This document shows positions 17,151 to 17,341 of a DNA stretch of 17,341 bases, in pieces. Numbering within the stretch: position 1 is the stretch's first letter; each line of letters begins with the position of its first letter. Source of the stretch: Isohypsibius dastychi (Eukaryota; Tardigrada; Eutardigrada; Parachela; Isohypsibiidae); contig JAQIWT010000601.1 of the NCBI GenBank assembly GCA_034696485.1, forward strand, positions 1 to 17,341, given 5' to 3'. A program made the position numbers and the translations under genes. The notes under the pieces were generated by a model. That model was not told the DNA's origin, did not search any database, and saw nothing but the letters and a program-made list of their open reading frames with translations.

Positions 17151-17341
17151 CTTGATTCAGTCAGAACTTGATTTCCTTTACTTTGAATCGCTCCAAATTG
17201 ACAAAAACTTACAGAACGCCGGACATCTGAAAACCCAACTTACCACATTAAGATGGATGCTGAGCAGGGGCGTAGCAAACCCCGAGTTGAGAACTTTGAG
17301 AATTCGGCTAAATTCGCCGAGCAGTTTTAAAAAACACTGAA

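Overview
The window reads as invertebrate animal nuclear DNA. It is A+T-rich, has no operons and is crowded with eukaryotic transposon remnants. One multi-exon gene can be reconstructed with GT-AG introns, most of them only 50-69 nt long. The genus cannot be named from sequence alone. Compact introns plus pogo-type, Helitron-type and foldback elements fit many arthropods and other small ecdysozoans.

The main feature is a minus-strand gene (14373 down to about 8482). Splicing by eye gives 12 exons that join in frame into 505 codons: signal peptide, ANF-receptor-type ligand-binding domain and one transmembrane helix. This is the outer half of a receptor-type guanylate cyclase. A thirteenth short exon would end the protein 23 residues after the membrane, and a poly(A) signal follows about 185 nt later. 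No cyclase domain was found in the window. Kinase-homology-like scraps downstream suggest a truncated cyclase that now resembles a clearance receptor, or a gene that is decaying.

Layout. 1-409: frameshifted 3' end of a rhodopsin-class GPCR. 410-2660: non-coding DNA with three degenerate tandem copies of a dispersed repeat and a perfect 24-bp hairpin. 2701-3045 (minus): unidentified ORF. 3409-3885 (plus): predicted secreted protein with an eight-cysteine module and a carboxypeptidase-regulatory-like beta-sandwich. 3926-7084: a pair of 250-270-bp direct repeats enclosing a broken pogo-type transposase, a GC-rich minisatellite, a Helitron-like 3' end and a fourth copy of the dispersed repeat. 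7085-8481: sparse, with a kinase-homology-like segment. 8482-14373: the receptor gene. Its intron 2 holds an 814-bp pogo-like element. Its 2.4-kb intron 1 holds a TIR-bounded element, a foldback element, a second pogo-type transposase fragment and a 255-bp hairpin MITE. 14615-17341: upstream DNA with a short inverted copy of the dispersed repeat, one candidate first exon and a small inverted/direct repeat cluster.

The genes show no shared pathway beyond their surface or secreted character. All exon models were made by eye, without alignment or transcript data.
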